Part shown: positions 17,168 through 26,042 of the stretch, in pieces | Layout: each line of letters opens with the position of its first letter | Position numbering within the stretch: position 1 is the stretch's first letter | From: Vibrio pectenicida | GTDB taxonomy: Bacteria > Pseudomonadota > Gammaproteobacteria > Enterobacterales > Vibrionaceae | Assembly: GCA_024347015.1 (NCBI GenBank) | Contig: AP024889.1 | Location: 992,001-1,056,000 of the forward strand | Reading direction: 5' to 3' | DNA: 64,000 nt | Translations under genes and position numbers: made by a program | Notes under the pieces: model-generated | What the model saw: only the letters and a program-made list of their open reading frames with translations | What the model was told of the DNA's origin: nothing | Database searches by the model: none

Positions 17168-19198
17168 ATGAGCAAAGTTTTTGAGTTGATCTCTGATTAC
17201 CAGCCATCGGGTGATCAACCTACAGCGATTCAACAGCTATTTGATGGTTTAGACTCTGGCCTTGCTCATCAAACTCTATTGGGAGTTACGGGGTCTGGTA
17301 AAACATTTACCTTAGCCAATGTTATTGCTAAAGCTCAACGTCCTGTCATTTTGCTTGCACCTAATAAAACCCTAGCTGCGCAATTGTACGGCGAAATGAA
17401 ATCTTTCTTCCCCAATAATGCCGTTGAATACTTTGTTTCTTATTATGATTATTACCAGCCTGAAGCTTACGTTCCAACAACTGATACATTCATTGAAAAA
17501 GATGCGTCCATTAATGCTCATATCGAACAAATGCGTTTATCGGCAACCAAAGCACTACTTGAACGTAAAGATTCCATTATAGTCGCGTCAGTATCTGCAA
17601 TATACGGACTTGGCGATCCTCAGTCTTACTTACAGATGATGTTGCATGTTCGTCGCGGTGACGTCATGGTTCAGCGTGACATCTTGCGTCGTTTGGCGGA
17701 GCTTCAATACAGTCGCAATGATGTGGCATTTGAGCGGGGTCAGTTTCGTGTTCGGGGGGAAGTGATAGATGTATTTCCCGCAGAGTCAGATCAGGATGCA
17801 GTCCGTATCGAAATGTTTGACGATGAAATTGATTGTATTAGCATCTTCGATCCCTTAACTGGCGCAGTAAAGCAAAGAGACTTACCTCGTTTCACTATTT
17901 ATCCCAAAACACACTATGTGACGCCCCGTGATAAAATACTTGATGCAATAGAAAATATAAAAATTGAGCTGGAACACAGAAAAAAACACCTTTTAGACAA
18001 TAATAAGCTACTTGAAGAGCAACGTATTTCTCAGCGAACGCAATTTGATATTGAGATGATGACGGAGCTGGGTTTTTGTTCTGGCATCGAGAACTACTCA
18101 CGTTATCTCAGTGGTCGCAGTGAAGGAGAGCCGCCGCCGACCCTTTTCGATTATTTACCTCATGATGGATTACTCGTTATTGATGAATCTCATGTAACGG
18201 TTTCTCAGATAGGCGCTATGTACAAAGGAGATAGATCTCGTAAAGAAACACTAGTAGAGTTTGGTTTTCGTTTACCGTCGGCATTGGATAATCGTCCTCT
18301 CAAATTTGAGGAATTTGAATCACTAGCTCCTCAAACTATTTTTGTTTCTGCAACGCCGGGTAATTATGAATTGGAGAAATCAGAGGGTGAAATTGCTGAT
18401 CAGGTTGTTCGCCCTACAGGACTTTTAGATCCTGAACTTGAAGTTAGGCCTGTTGACACTCAGGTTGATGATTTACTCTCTGAAATTCGTATTCGCGCAG
18501 TGAAAGATGAACGAGTATTAGTGACAACATTGACTAAGCGTATGGCAGAGGATCTCACTGAGTATCTAACTGAGCATGATGTGCGAGTCCGGTATCTTCA
18601 TTCGGATATAGACACAGTCGAGCGAGTAGAGATTATTAGGGATTTGAGATTAGGCGAGTTTGATGTACTAGTGGGCATTAACTTGTTACGTGAAGGATTA
18701 GATATGCCGGAAGTGTCCTTAGTCGCGATTCTGGACGCTGACAAAGAAGGCTTTCTGCGTTCTGAGCGTTCTCTTGTCCAGACGATTGGTAGGGCCGCTC
18801 GTAATATTAATGGTAAAGCGATTCTTTACGCAGGTAGTGTTACCAAGTCGATGCGTAAAGCGATGGATGAGACTAGCCGTCGTAGGGCTAAGCAGCAGGC
18901 TTACAATCATAAGATGGGAGTTGAGCCCCAAGCACTTAAGCGCAATGTCAAAGATATTATGGAGCTTGGTGATATTGCTAGAAGGAAAAAACAGAGAACA
19001 ATGAAGCTAGTTCCTTTATCTAAGGTATCGGAGCCTACACAGTCATATACAGAAATGACACCTCAAGAGATTGACAAAAAGATTGCTCAGCTAGAAGCAC
19101 AAATGTACCAACATGCTCAGGATTTGGAATTTGAGTTTGCTGCGCAAAAACGTGATGAAATAGAAGTGCTGCGTAAACAATTTATAGCTAACAGTTAG
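17168..19198 (+). CDS. uvrB: Excinuclease ABC subunit B
   Basis: UvrB is the damage-verifying helicase-like subunit of the UvrABC nucleotide excision repair complex. The product has 676 residues, the standard length. Walker [11 protein letters not shown] (about 40-49), the beta-hairpin with [12 protein letters not shown] (about 93-104), the VIDESHVT Walker B, helicase motifs [14 protein letters not shown] and QTIGRAARN, and the C-terminal UVR domain (about 635-670, binding UvrC) are visible. Its ribosome site GAGGAA is at 17159-17164. The LexA box upstream implies SOS induction. Confidence 0.98.
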   Translation: MSKVFELISDYQPSGDQPTAIQQLFDGLDSGLAHQTLLGVTGSGKTFTLANVIAKAQRPVILLAPNKTLAAQLYGEMKSFFPNNAVEYFVSYYDYYQPEAYVPTTDTFIEKDASINAHIEQMRLSATKALLERKDSIIVASVSAIYGLGDPQSYLQMMLHVRRGDVMVQRDILRRLAELQYSRNDVAFERGQFRVRGEVIDVFPAESDQDAVRIEMFDDEIDCISIFDPLTGAVKQRDLPRFTIYPKTHYVTPRDKILDAIENIKIELEHRKKHLLDNNKLLEEQRISQRTQFDIEMMTELGFCSGIENYSRYLSGRSEGEPPPTLFDYLPHDGLLVIDESHVTVSQIGAMYKGDRSRKETLVEFGFRLPSALDNRPLKFEEFESLAPQTIFVSATPGNYELEKSEGEIADQVVRPTGLLDPELEVRPVDTQVDDLLSEIRIRAVKDERVLVTTLTKRMAEDLTEYLTEHDVRVRYLHSDIDTVERVEIIRDLRLGEFDVLVGINLLREGLDMPEVSLVAILDADKEGFLRSERSLVQTIGRAARNINGKAILYAGSVTKSMRKAMDETSRRRAKQQAYNHKMGVEPQALKRNVKDIMELGDIARRKKQRTMKLVPLSKVSEPTQSYTEMTPQEIDKKIAQLEAQMYQHAQDLEFEFAAQKRDEIEVLRKQFIANS

Positions 19199-19294
19199 GG
19201 CATCTCTATGGCTGCTGCTAGTAAAATTGCAATGATTCTATAACGAATGTTTTATGAGCTAAGCCATACTAAGAAATGTACGTTGAGCTACCAG

Positions 19295-19387
19295 AAAAAA
19301 AAAGCCAATAGTAAATGTCTATTGGCTATTCTTGTGAATACTTTGTTCACTAACAACGTCAGTTGGCTAGGTGACCCATACAGGTCA
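19295..19387 (-). ncRNA. qrr1: Qrr1 quorum-regulatory small RNA
   Basis: The minus strand reads as a Qrr RNA of about 93 nt. The 5' stem TGACC/GGGTCA is followed by the invariant core CTAGCCAACTGACGTTGTTA and GTGAA, then the terminator hairpin GCCAATAG/CTATTGGC (19304-19326) and a 9-base U run (complement of 19295-19303). Qrr RNAs act with Hfq on luxR-type, luxO and other mRNAs. Position between uvrB and luxO, antiparallel to luxO, is that of qrr1 in vibrios. A correctly spaced sigma54 promoter precedes it. Confidence 0.96.
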
Positions 19388-19395
19388 ATTTTATA

Positions 19396-19414
19396 TCAGC
19401 ATTAAACATGCCAA
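19396..19414 (-). promoter_or_regulatory. Sigma54 promoter of qrr1
   Basis: On the minus strand TTGGCATGTTTAATGCTGA has GG and GC separated by exactly 10 bases. Taking 19387 as +1, GC falls at -13/-12 and GG at -25/-24, the ideal RNA polymerase-sigma54 geometry. Confidence 0.93.
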
Positions 19415-19463
19415 TTTTTTAGCCCCATATTTAGGTTTTTTCGCGGTTTTTTCTGCATTGAGT

Positions 19464-19476
19464 TTGCAAGATGCAA
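19464..19476. promoter_or_regulatory. LuxO binding site upstream of qrr1 and luxO
   Basis: TTGCAAGATGCAA is a perfect TTGCA-N3-TGCAA palindrome, the recalled LuxO operator. It lies 77-89 bases upstream of the qrr1 start and 50 bases before the luxO ATG, so it could serve activation of qrr1 and autorepression of luxO. TGCAA/TTGCA half sites occur nearby (19483-19487, 19502-19506). Confidence 0.85.
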
Positions 19477-19526
19477 AGCGTAATGCAATCATTTATACAA
19501 TTTGCAACGAAGAGTTCGACTTTAAT

Positions 19527-20921
19527 ATGCAACAAGACACAGATATACAAAAGTCCAAATATTTGTTGATGGTAGAGGATACTGCTTCAGTAGCAGCACT
19601 ATATCGTTCTTACCTTACTCCCCTTGGTATTGATATTAATATTGTTGGCACTGGGCGAGATGCAATTGAAAGCCTCAGCTTTCGTACTCCTGATCTTATT
19701 TTATTGGATCTGAGGCTTCCCGATATGACGGGTATGAACGTTTTGCATGCGGTAAAGCAAAAGAATGCTGATGTTCCAGTTATATTTATGACAGCTCATG
19801 GCTCAATTGATACAGCTGTTGAAGCTATGCGTCATGGGGCCCAAGATTTTCTTATCAAACCTTGCGAAGCCGATCGATTACGCGTGACAGTCAATAACGC
19901 AATTCGTAAAGCAAGTAAGCTTAGAAATGCGGCAAATAATCCTGGGAATCAAAACTACCAAGGCTTTATTGGTAGTAGTCAGACCATGCAGGCTGTCTAT
20001 CGAACCATAGATTCTGCTGCCTCAAGTAAGGCTAGTATCTTTATTACAGGTGAGAGTGGGACGGGTAAAGAGGTGTGTGCTGAAGCGATTCATGCGGCAA
20101 GTAAGCGTGGCGATAAACCTTTTATCGCGATTAACTGTGCTGCAATCCCTAAAGACCTTATTGAAAGTGAGTTGTTTGGTCATGTGAAAGGAGCCTTTAC
20201 TGGTGCTGCGACTGACAGACAAGGTGCAGCAGAGTTAGCAGATGGTGGCACATTATTTCTTGATGAATTGTGCGAGATGGACCTAGATTTGCAAACCAAA
20301 CTCTTACGTTTTATCCAAACTGGAACATTCCAGAAAGTAGGCTCATCAAAAATGAAGAGCGTGGATGTACGTTTTGTTTGTGCAACAAACCGTGATCCGT
20401 GGAAGGAGGTTCAAGAGGGACGCTTTAGGGAAGATCTATACTATCGATTATACGTGATCCCATTACATTTACCTCCATTGAGAGAGCGTGGAGATGATGT
20501 CATAGAAATTGCTTATTCTCTATTGGGTTTTATGTCTAAGGAAGAAGGCAAAGATTTTGTTAGGCTTACGCCAGAGGTAGTGAATCGTTTTGCTCAGTAT
20601 GAGTGGCCAGGTAACGTTCGTCAGTTGCAAAACGTATTACGCAATGTTGTTGTGCTTAACAATGGAGAAAATATATCAATGGATATGTTACCTCCACCAC
20701 TTAATGTGCCTACGGATAATCAGATCAGGGTAAACTGGGAAGAAAAAGAAAAGTTCACAGTTAATGATATCTTCCCTCTCTGGTTGACAGAGAAGAAAGC
20801 TATAGAGCAAGCTATTGATGCATGTGATGGGAATATCCCTAAAGCAGCTGGCTATTTAGATGTCAGCCCGTCTACGCTTTACCGTAAGCTTCAAAATTGG
20901 AATGTCAAGGAAACACAATAA
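19527..20921 (+). CDS. luxO: Quorum-sensing response regulator LuxO
   Basis: LuxO receives phosphate from LuxU and, when phosphorylated, activates sigma54-dependent qrr genes. The 464-residue product has a receiver with acidic residues VEDTAS and phospho-acceptor Asp61 in LLDLRLPDM, an AAA+ domain with [17 protein letters not shown] and FLDELCEM, and a C-terminal Fis helix-turn-helix ([20 protein letters not shown]). The ATG at 19527 is chosen because the N-terminus [18 protein letters not shown] matches V. harveyi LuxO as recalled; a longer in-frame extension to 19371 would read through the qrr1 promoter. luxU follows after 4 bases. Confidence 0.97.
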   Translation: MQQDTDIQKSKYLLMVEDTASVAALYRSYLTPLGIDINIVGTGRDAIESLSFRTPDLILLDLRLPDMTGMNVLHAVKQKNADVPVIFMTAHGSIDTAVEAMRHGAQDFLIKPCEADRLRVTVNNAIRKASKLRNAANNPGNQNYQGFIGSSQTMQAVYRTIDSAASSKASIFITGESGTGKEVCAEAIHAASKRGDKPFIAINCAAIPKDLIESELFGHVKGAFTGAATDRQGAAELADGGTLFLDELCEMDLDLQTKLLRFIQTGTFQKVGSSKMKSVDVRFVCATNRDPWKEVQEGRFREDLYYRLYVIPLHLPPLRERGDDVIEIAYSLLGFMSKEEGKDFVRLTPEVVNRFAQYEWPGNVRQLQNVLRNVVVLNNGENISMDMLPPPLNVPTDNQIRVNWEEKEKFTVNDIFPLWLTEKKAIEQAIDACDGNIPKAAGYLDVSPSTLYRKLQNWNVKETQ

Positions 20922-20925
20922 TCGA

Positions 20926-21264
20926 ATGGAATTACTTAACAAACATAAGCTAGACCAACTGGCGAGTGAAATTGGTACCAGCAATGTCCCCATATTACTC
21001 GATATATTTCTTAATGAAATGACTCAATACATCGACGCTCTTAATGATGATGACAGAGATCAGGAAGCTTATTTAAAAGAGATTAGCCACGCATTGAAAA
21101 GCAGTGCTGCTAGTTTTGGCGCTGAATCTCTGTGTGCTTTTGCGATAGAAATTGATGCGAAATCAAAACTTGATGAAGTGCTTGACGTTACAGAAGAACA
21201 AGAGAAGATGATAGCGCTATTATATGAAACACAACAGCGCTATAAAACCTTACTCGATAAGTAA
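20926..21264 (+). CDS. luxU: Phosphorelay protein LuxU
   Basis: LuxU is the HPt phosphotransfer protein between the autoinducer sensor kinases and LuxO. It has 112 residues, as expected; the phospho-accepting His is in EISHALKSSAASFGA (about residue 56). The ATG at 20926 starts the recognised sequence MELLNKHKLDQLASEIG; an in-frame extension into luxO is ignored. The last 15 bases overlap the convergent yvcK gene. Confidence 0.96.
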   Translation: MELLNKHKLDQLASEIGTSNVPILLDIFLNEMTQYIDALNDDDRDQEAYLKEISHALKSSAASFGAESLCAFAIEIDAKSKLDEVLDVTEEQEKMIALLYETQQRYKTLLDK

Positions 21265-22137
21265 TGATTCAATAACGGATTGAAGTTTATCCCTGTCGTG
21301 TCGCCATTCTCGGTTTGGGGAGGCGAGCGAGGTAGTAAAGCAATGCCAGCTCTTTAGCTCGGGGTGTTTTTCTTCTCCCACAATGATATCTATTTTTCGT
21401 CCTCGGCAGGCTCTTTCGCACCATTCTAGCTTCTCTTTTAAGCTCATTTTACCCGCGGGGCCAAATTCAGGTGATAGATTCTCGATAAATATAAGCTTTG
21501 CATTTGTGTTTCCCTCTATTGCACGAGCTATTTCGGGCAGAAGTAAGGGAGGCATAATACTGGTTAGAAAGCTGCCTGGTCCGAGAATAATAGCGTCAGC
21601 TTGCTCAATGGCAAGCACGGCCTCGCTGGTTGCTGGAACTTCTGGTGCAAGGTCTAACCGGACGAGTCTCTCTGCCATTTCGTCTACACTCGTTTCCCCA
21701 GTCACCCATTGACCGTTTTCGGCTAGTGCTTTGAGATCCGAGGGGTGTTCCGTCATCGGAATAATATTAATATCGACTTTTAGTATATTTCGTATCAGAT
21801 TAATCGCATCTAATGGGCGCACCGAGAGGTTGTCGAGTGCAGTTAACATCAAATTACCTAAATTATGTCCATCCAGCTCCCCAGCACCTTTGAAACGATA
21901 TTCAAACATCATTGAGCTTATAGAAGGAGAGGTGATTAGCTGGTTAATACAATTGCGAGTGTCTCCCCAAGCTATGCCACCTTGACAGTGACGAATTCGG
22001 CCTGTTGAACCACCGTTATCTGTCGTTGCAACTATGCCTGTGGCGTTTTCTCCAAAATCCTTTAAAGCTGCTAATATACGCCCTAAGCCGTGTCCGCCCC
22101 CGATAGCAACTACGTGTTTTTCTTTATACAAACTCAT
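21250..22137 (-). CDS. yvcK: YvcK/CofD-family protein (gluconeogenesis factor type)
   Basis: A 295-residue protein with the Rossmann-like N-terminus VVAIGGGHGLGRIL, the conserved TTDNGGSTGRIR motif (about 38-48), GDTRNCI, and a C-terminal segment DAIILGPGSFLTSIMPPLL, all typical of the YvcK/UPF0052 branch of the 2-phospho-L-lactate transferase superfamily. In other bacteria YvcK binds UDP-sugars and affects growth on gluconeogenic carbon and cell envelope; the exact role here is not known. It is convergent with luxU, a conserved arrangement in vibrios. Confidence 0.9.
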   Translation of the reverse strand: MSLYKEKHVVAIGGGHGLGRILAALKDFGENATGIVATTDNGGSTGRIRHCQGGIAWGDTRNCINQLITSPSISSMMFEYRFKGAGELDGHNLGNLMLTALDNLSVRPLDAINLIRNILKVDINIIPMTEHPSDLKALAENGQWVTGETSVDEMAERLVRLDLAPEVPATSEAVLAIEQADAIILGPGSFLTSIMPPLLLPEIARAIEGNTNAKLIFIENLSPEFGPAGKMSLKEKLEWCERACRGRKIDIIVGEEKHPELKSWHCFTTSLASPNREWRHDRDKLQSVIESLLIE

Positions 22138-22319
22138 TTAGTGTATTCTTATTTTTTCATATTCATCTACAATCTAGAATAATTGATTCAATTAAAGTAC
22201 TCAATATGGCATTTTTGAATGTTGGGTTATAAATTTTTATTCCTAGGGTAGAAACGGACATAGATATTCAGTATTTTATTGTTAGCTACTGCTTTCGTCC
22301 TTAAGTCGTAAAGCGGTTG

Positions 22320-22436
22320 CCATAACTCCGAGCTTATCGGGCTAAGTTCATTAAGAATATGCGCGCTAAGCCAGTGATATGTTGTCACCAGGGCATGACT
22401 AGAAATGGTTATGCCTCCCGTATTTGGAAAGGTGTT
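22320..22436 (+). promoter_or_regulatory. Molybdenum-cofactor (Moco) riboswitch upstream of moaA
   Basis: The leader right before moaA carries the conserved 3' block GCCTCCCGTATTTGGAAA followed by GGTGT at 22413-22435, which I recognise from the Moco RNA motif of enterobacterial moaA. Paired GGGCAT (22391-22396) and ATGCCT (22411-22416), and an upstream ACTCCGAGC near 22325-22333 support a folded leader. The ribosome site lies in the AAAGG of this block, so binding could control translation of the moa operon. The 5' boundary is approximate. Confidence 0.8.
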
Positions 22437-22438
22437 CC

Positions 22439-23425
22439 ATGGCACAACATTTTGAAGATAGATTTCAGCGCAAGTTTTATTATTTGCGTCTTTCGGTGAC
22501 TGATGTTTGTAATTTCAAATGTCAATATTGCCTTCCTGATGGCTATAAACCCTCGGGCAAAAGTAACTCATTTTTAACTCTCCCTGAGATTCAGCGCGTT
22601 GTTCATGCGTTTGCTGATTGCGGAACTTCTAAAGTGCGTCTCACTGGTGGTGAGCCAAGCCTGCGCAAAGATTTTACTGAAATTATTAATACCGTGGCAC
22701 AAACAAAAGGCATTACTAATGTAGCGATGACTACTAATGGTTATCGGATGAAAAAGCAGGTTGAAAATTGGAAGAAAGCCGGACTTACCAATATCAATGT
22801 AAGTATGGACAGTATCGATCCGCGTATGTTTTACCAGATCACAGGTGAAAACAAGTTCCATGATGTGGTATCAGGAATTGATCGTGCATTTGAAGTTGGC
22901 TATCAGCAGATTAAAGTCAATGTTGTGTTACTTAAAGATATGAATTCTCAATCTCTACCCAGTTTCTTACATTGGATAAAGGATAGACCGATACAGCTAC
23001 GCTTTATCGAATTGATGCAAACGGGTGAAATGGACCAGCTATTTCATGACCATCATGTATCTGGCGTGTCAATTCGTAATCAATTAATTGCAAATGGCTG
23101 GCTGCAAAAGGAGAGGGCGAATAACGATGGACCCGCTCAAGTGTATTATCACCCTGATTATCAAGGTGAAGTAGGCTTGATTATGCCTTATGAGCGAGGT
23201 TTTTGTACGAGTTGCAACCGCTTGCGAGTATCAGCAAAAGGAAAACTTCATCTATGTTTGTTTGGTGAGCATGGTATTGATCTGCGCGATTTATTGCAGA
23301 AAGATTCTCAGCAGGAGCCATTAATAGAACGTATTCAAAGCCAGTTGCAGACTAAAGCTGTTAGTCATTTTCTTCATGATGGTAATTCGGGCATGACACC
23401 AAACCTAGCGTCTATTGGTGGCTGA
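22439..23425 (+). CDS. moaA: GTP 3',8-cyclase MoaA
   Basis: MoaA is the radical-SAM enzyme that, with MoaC, makes cyclic pyranopterin monophosphate from GTP. The product has 328 residues with the radical-SAM cluster CNFKCQYC, the KVRLTGGEP motif, a second C-terminal cysteine cluster ([21 protein letters not shown]) and the terminal GG tail. ATG 22439 is preferred because it follows the AAAGG ribosome site; a TTG at 22424 lies inside the riboswitch. First gene of moaABCDE. Confidence 0.97.
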   Translation: MAQHFEDRFQRKFYYLRLSVTDVCNFKCQYCLPDGYKPSGKSNSFLTLPEIQRVVHAFADCGTSKVRLTGGEPSLRKDFTEIINTVAQTKGITNVAMTTNGYRMKKQVENWKKAGLTNINVSMDSIDPRMFYQITGENKFHDVVSGIDRAFEVGYQQIKVNVVLLKDMNSQSLPSFLHWIKDRPIQLRFIELMQTGEMDQLFHDHHVSGVSIRNQLIANGWLQKERANNDGPAQVYYHPDYQGEVGLIMPYERGFCTSCNRLRVSAKGKLHLCLFGEHGIDLRDLLQKDSQQEPLIERIQSQLQTKAVSHFLHDGNSGMTPNLASIGG

Positions 23426-23509
23426 ACATTTTAACCTTTGTAATTATTTCAGGTTTAACCAGACGTAGTGTTTGGTTGAACAACAATTTTAAATCGAATA
23501 GGTGAACAA

Positions 23510-24022
23510 ATGGGGCACGCTGAAAGTAAATTTCAACCAGCTAATATTGCTGTATTGACAGTGTCGGATACTCGCACAGAAGAGAACGATACTTCTGGTG
23601 CTTATCTTGTTGAGAGCGCTGCTCATGCTGGGCATAACATTGTAGATAAACAGATAGTTATTGATGATAAATATAAGATTCGTGCCATAGTGTCGCAGTG
23701 GATTGCAGATTCTAGCATACAAGTGGTAATGGTCACTGGAGGGACGGGTTTTACATCCCGTGATAGTACCCCTGAAGCATTGAACCCACTGTTTGATAAA
23801 AAGGTAGAAGGCTTTGGTGAGTTGTTTCGCCATGTGTCCTACCAAGAAATTGGTACTTCAACGATTCAATCACGCGCCGTTGGTGGGTTTGCTAATCATA
23901 CTGTAATTTTTGCTATGCCAGGTTCAACAGGTGCTTGTCGTACTGGGTGGACAAAGATTATTGAGCCACAATTGGATGCAAGGCATCGTCCGTGTAACTT
24001 TATGCCACATATTGGTGAGTGA
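23510..24022 (+). CDS. moaB: Molybdopterin adenylyltransferase-type protein MoaB
   Basis: MoaB belongs to the MogA/MoaB family acting on molybdopterin in cofactor synthesis. The 170-residue product has the family motifs NIAVLTVSDTRT, VMVTGGTGFTSRDSTPEAL (the TGGTG nucleotide-binding loop) and FAMPGSTGACRTGWTKII. Length is normal. An AGGTGAACAA ribosome region precedes the ATG, and moaC begins 9 bases after the stop. Confidence 0.95.
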   Translation: MGHAESKFQPANIAVLTVSDTRTEENDTSGAYLVESAAHAGHNIVDKQIVIDDKYKIRAIVSQWIADSSIQVVMVTGGTGFTSRDSTPEALNPLFDKKVEGFGELFRHVSYQEIGTSTIQSRAVGGFANHTVIFAMPGSTGACRTGWTKIIEPQLDARHRPCNFMPHIGE

Positions 24023-24031
24023 GGAGTCTTT

Positions 24032-24511
24032 ATGAGTCAGTTAACTCACATCAATGCTTGTGGTGAAGCCAACATGGTTGATGTTTCTGAAAAAGCATCA
24101 ACAGTGAGAGAAGCGCGTGCAGAGGCATTAGTCCATATGTTGCCAGAAACACTAGAGTTAATTATTTCTGGTCGACATAACAAGGGCGATGTGTTTGCAA
24201 CGGCACGTATAGCCGGAATTCAAGCGGCAAAAAGGACTTGGGATCTGATCCCGCTATGCCACCCACTCTTGCTGTCAAAAGTTGAAGTACAGATTGAAAC
24301 GATTGAATCGGAGAGTGTGGTACGTATTGAGTCGATATGTAAATTAGCTGGTAAAACAGGTGTTGAGATGGAAGCGTTGACAGCAGCTTCAGTTGCGGCT
24401 TTAACCATTTATGACATGTGTAAAGCCGTACAAAAAGATATTGTCATTGGTCAAATTCGTTTACTAGAAAAAACAGGCGGTAAGTCGGGCACTTTTAAGG
24501 TAGAAACATGA
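24032..24511 (+). CDS. moaC: Cyclic pyranopterin monophosphate synthase MoaC
   Basis: MoaC rearranges the MoaA product into cPMP. The 159-residue product contains the signature [33 protein letters not shown] with the catalytic His, [13 protein letters not shown] and the YDMCKAV catalytic region followed by GGKSG. It overlaps moaD by ATGA (24508-24511). Confidence 0.97.
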   Translation: MSQLTHINACGEANMVDVSEKASTVREARAEALVHMLPETLELIISGRHNKGDVFATARIAGIQAAKRTWDLIPLCHPLLLSKVEVQIETIESESVVRIESICKLAGKTGVEMEALTAASVAALTIYDMCKAVQKDIVIGQIRLLEKTGGKSGTFKVET

Positions 24512-24753
24512 TAAAGGTTTTATTTTTTGCTCAAACTCGGGAATTAGTTGGGACTGAAAAGTTAGAAGTTGATACCTGCTTTGAAACAGTGGAAGCATTG
24601 CGAGCGAGTCTTGCTACCCAAGAAGGTAAGTGGGATCTGGCGTTAGACCCAAGTAAGTTACTTGCTGCTGTTAATCAGTCAATTGTCCCACTTGAACACC
24701 CTCTTAATGAAGGTGATGAAGTTGCCTTTTTTCCTCCAGTTACAGGAGGGTAA
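24508..24753 (+). CDS. moaD: Molybdopterin synthase sulfur carrier MoaD
   Basis: MoaD is a ubiquitin-like sulfur carrier and small subunit of molybdopterin synthase. It has 81 residues with a beta-grasp pattern ([29 protein letters not shown]). The C-terminal Gly-Gly needed for thiocarboxylation is present. Two bases separate its stop from the moaE start. Confidence 0.96.
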   Translation: MIKVLFFAQTRELVGTEKLEVDTCFETVEALRASLATQEGKWDLALDPSKLLAAVNQSIVPLEHPLNEGDEVAFFPPVTGG

Positions 24754-24755
24754 AA

Positions 24756-25205
24756 ATGGAGCGTGTATCAGTTCAATATGAAGACTTTTCAGTTGGTAAT
24801 GAATATCAAAATCTCACCGAGGATAGCTTTACTGGTGCTATTGTGACATTTGTAGGTAAGGTTCGTGATATGAATCTTGGCGAAAATGTGACAGGTTTAT
24901 CTTTGGAGCACTATCCAGGGATGACAGAAAAGGCACTGATGAAAATTTGTGATCAAGCAGAGCGAAGGTGGTCACTTTCAGGTATTCGTGTTATTCACCG
25001 TATTGGCGATCTAGAGGTTGGCGATCAAATTGTGTTTGTCGGTGTATCGAGTGCTCACCGAGGAGCGGCATTCGAAGCTTGTGAATTCATAATGGATTAT
25101 CTTAAAACTAAGGCACCTTTTTGGAAAAAAGAGCGTACAGATGGAGCCACTCGGTGGGTTGAATCGAGAAATTCTGACAAGCTTGCTGCGCAGCGCTGGG
25201 AATAA
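24756..25205 (+). CDS. moaE: Molybdopterin synthase catalytic subunit MoaE
   Basis: MoaE forms the heterotetrameric molybdopterin synthase with MoaD and transfers sulfur to cPMP. The product has 149 residues with the motifs GAIVTFVGKVRD, LEHYPGMTEKAL, VIHRIGDLEVGDQIVFVGV, SAHRGAAFEACEFIMDYLK and the active-site Lys region KAPFWKKE. It ends the moa operon, followed by a small nrtS-like gene 54 bases on. Confidence 0.96.
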   Translation: MERVSVQYEDFSVGNEYQNLTEDSFTGAIVTFVGKVRDMNLGENVTGLSLEHYPGMTEKALMKICDQAERRWSLSGIRVIHRIGDLEVGDQIVFVGVSSAHRGAAFEACEFIMDYLKTKAPFWKKERTDGATRWVESRNSDKLAAQRWE

Positions 25206-25259
25206 ACGCCTTAGGGTCCGTTTATAGAGAGCTGTAAATATTTGTTGTAAAGGAACTTT

Positions 25260-25463
25260 ATGTACAGCCAGATGATAAAACGGGCCATAATTATCGCTAT
25301 TGTTGTTGGAACATTACTTAATTTTATTAACCAATATGACGCGTTTGTAGGAAGTAGCTCTTTCAATTGGCTTAAAGCATTACTGACGTACTGTGTTCCT
25401 TTTTGTGTTTCACTATTTAGTAGTTGGTTGGCAATTCGTGACGCAAAAGCAAACCGTCGCTAG
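25260..25463 (+). CDS. Small NrtS-like membrane protein
   Basis: A 67-residue protein with two predicted membrane helices (about 6-24 and 37-58) and a conserved-looking loop with NWLKALLTYCVPFCVSLFSS. This pattern (two helices, W-K-x-x-LTY-VPF/Y-VS) resembles NrtS, a small protein reported to sustain nitrate uptake in cyanobacteria. AAAGGAAC precedes the ATG. Position after the Moco genes fits a nitrate link, since nitrate reductase needs Moco, but that is inference. Confidence 0.7.
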   Translation: MYSQMIKRAIIIAIVVGTLLNFINQYDAFVGSSSFNWLKALLTYCVPFCVSLFSSWLAIRDAKANRR

Positions 25464-26042
25464 TTTTAGATCGTAATTTGTTGAGTAAGAATGGATTCTG
25501 ACATCAATGACAAACATTAAGGTGAAAAAGAAAAGATAACAGCAATGTCATGCCCCCCTCTTCGATAGCCATTTAATACGTACTTCTACCGCATCTCTTT
25601 GTTTTCCTCGTTATCTGGAAACTGAATAAAAGATCTATTTATTATGTTAATACTCTTTTACGCCACATGAAAATCTCAATCCTCTTAATCATTATTTTGA
25701 CAAGTAAAATTAAACCCACTCATTCAAGAATTAGTCGTTTATCATGTTTTAACAGAGCGACTTTTATTACACGTTGTTTCATTTAACTAAAAACGAACTT
25801 TTTATACACACACCTATCAATTAAGTCATTATTTTTCCTGTGAAAATCTTGGAAAATTCATGAAATATAGTCTTACTTAACACTTGAAACAATATATTAA
25901 CATGTTGAGGTGCATTTTTATTCATTATGTGCTTGTATGAATAGCATATTATTTCACCGCACCTGACTATCGAATTGATATAAGTCGTTTTTATTTTGGA
26001 TTAGTTAGTGTTTTGTAACCTGAAAACGAGGGTTGTATTACT
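25464..26042. other. AT-rich intergenic region upstream of the large unrecognised gene
   Basis: About 580 bases with high A+T and no convincing gene. It includes a C-rich patch GCCCCCCTC near 25552-25560 and long T/A runs. Isolation and low GC suggest acquired or silenced DNA (H-NS type). A GAGGG ribosome site lies at 26029-26033 ahead of the next start. Confidence 0.35.

Noticed and set aside
19371..19526. N-terminal extension of LuxO
   Set aside because: The added residues are encoded in the promoter and 5' end of qrr1 and do not match the known LuxO N-terminus.
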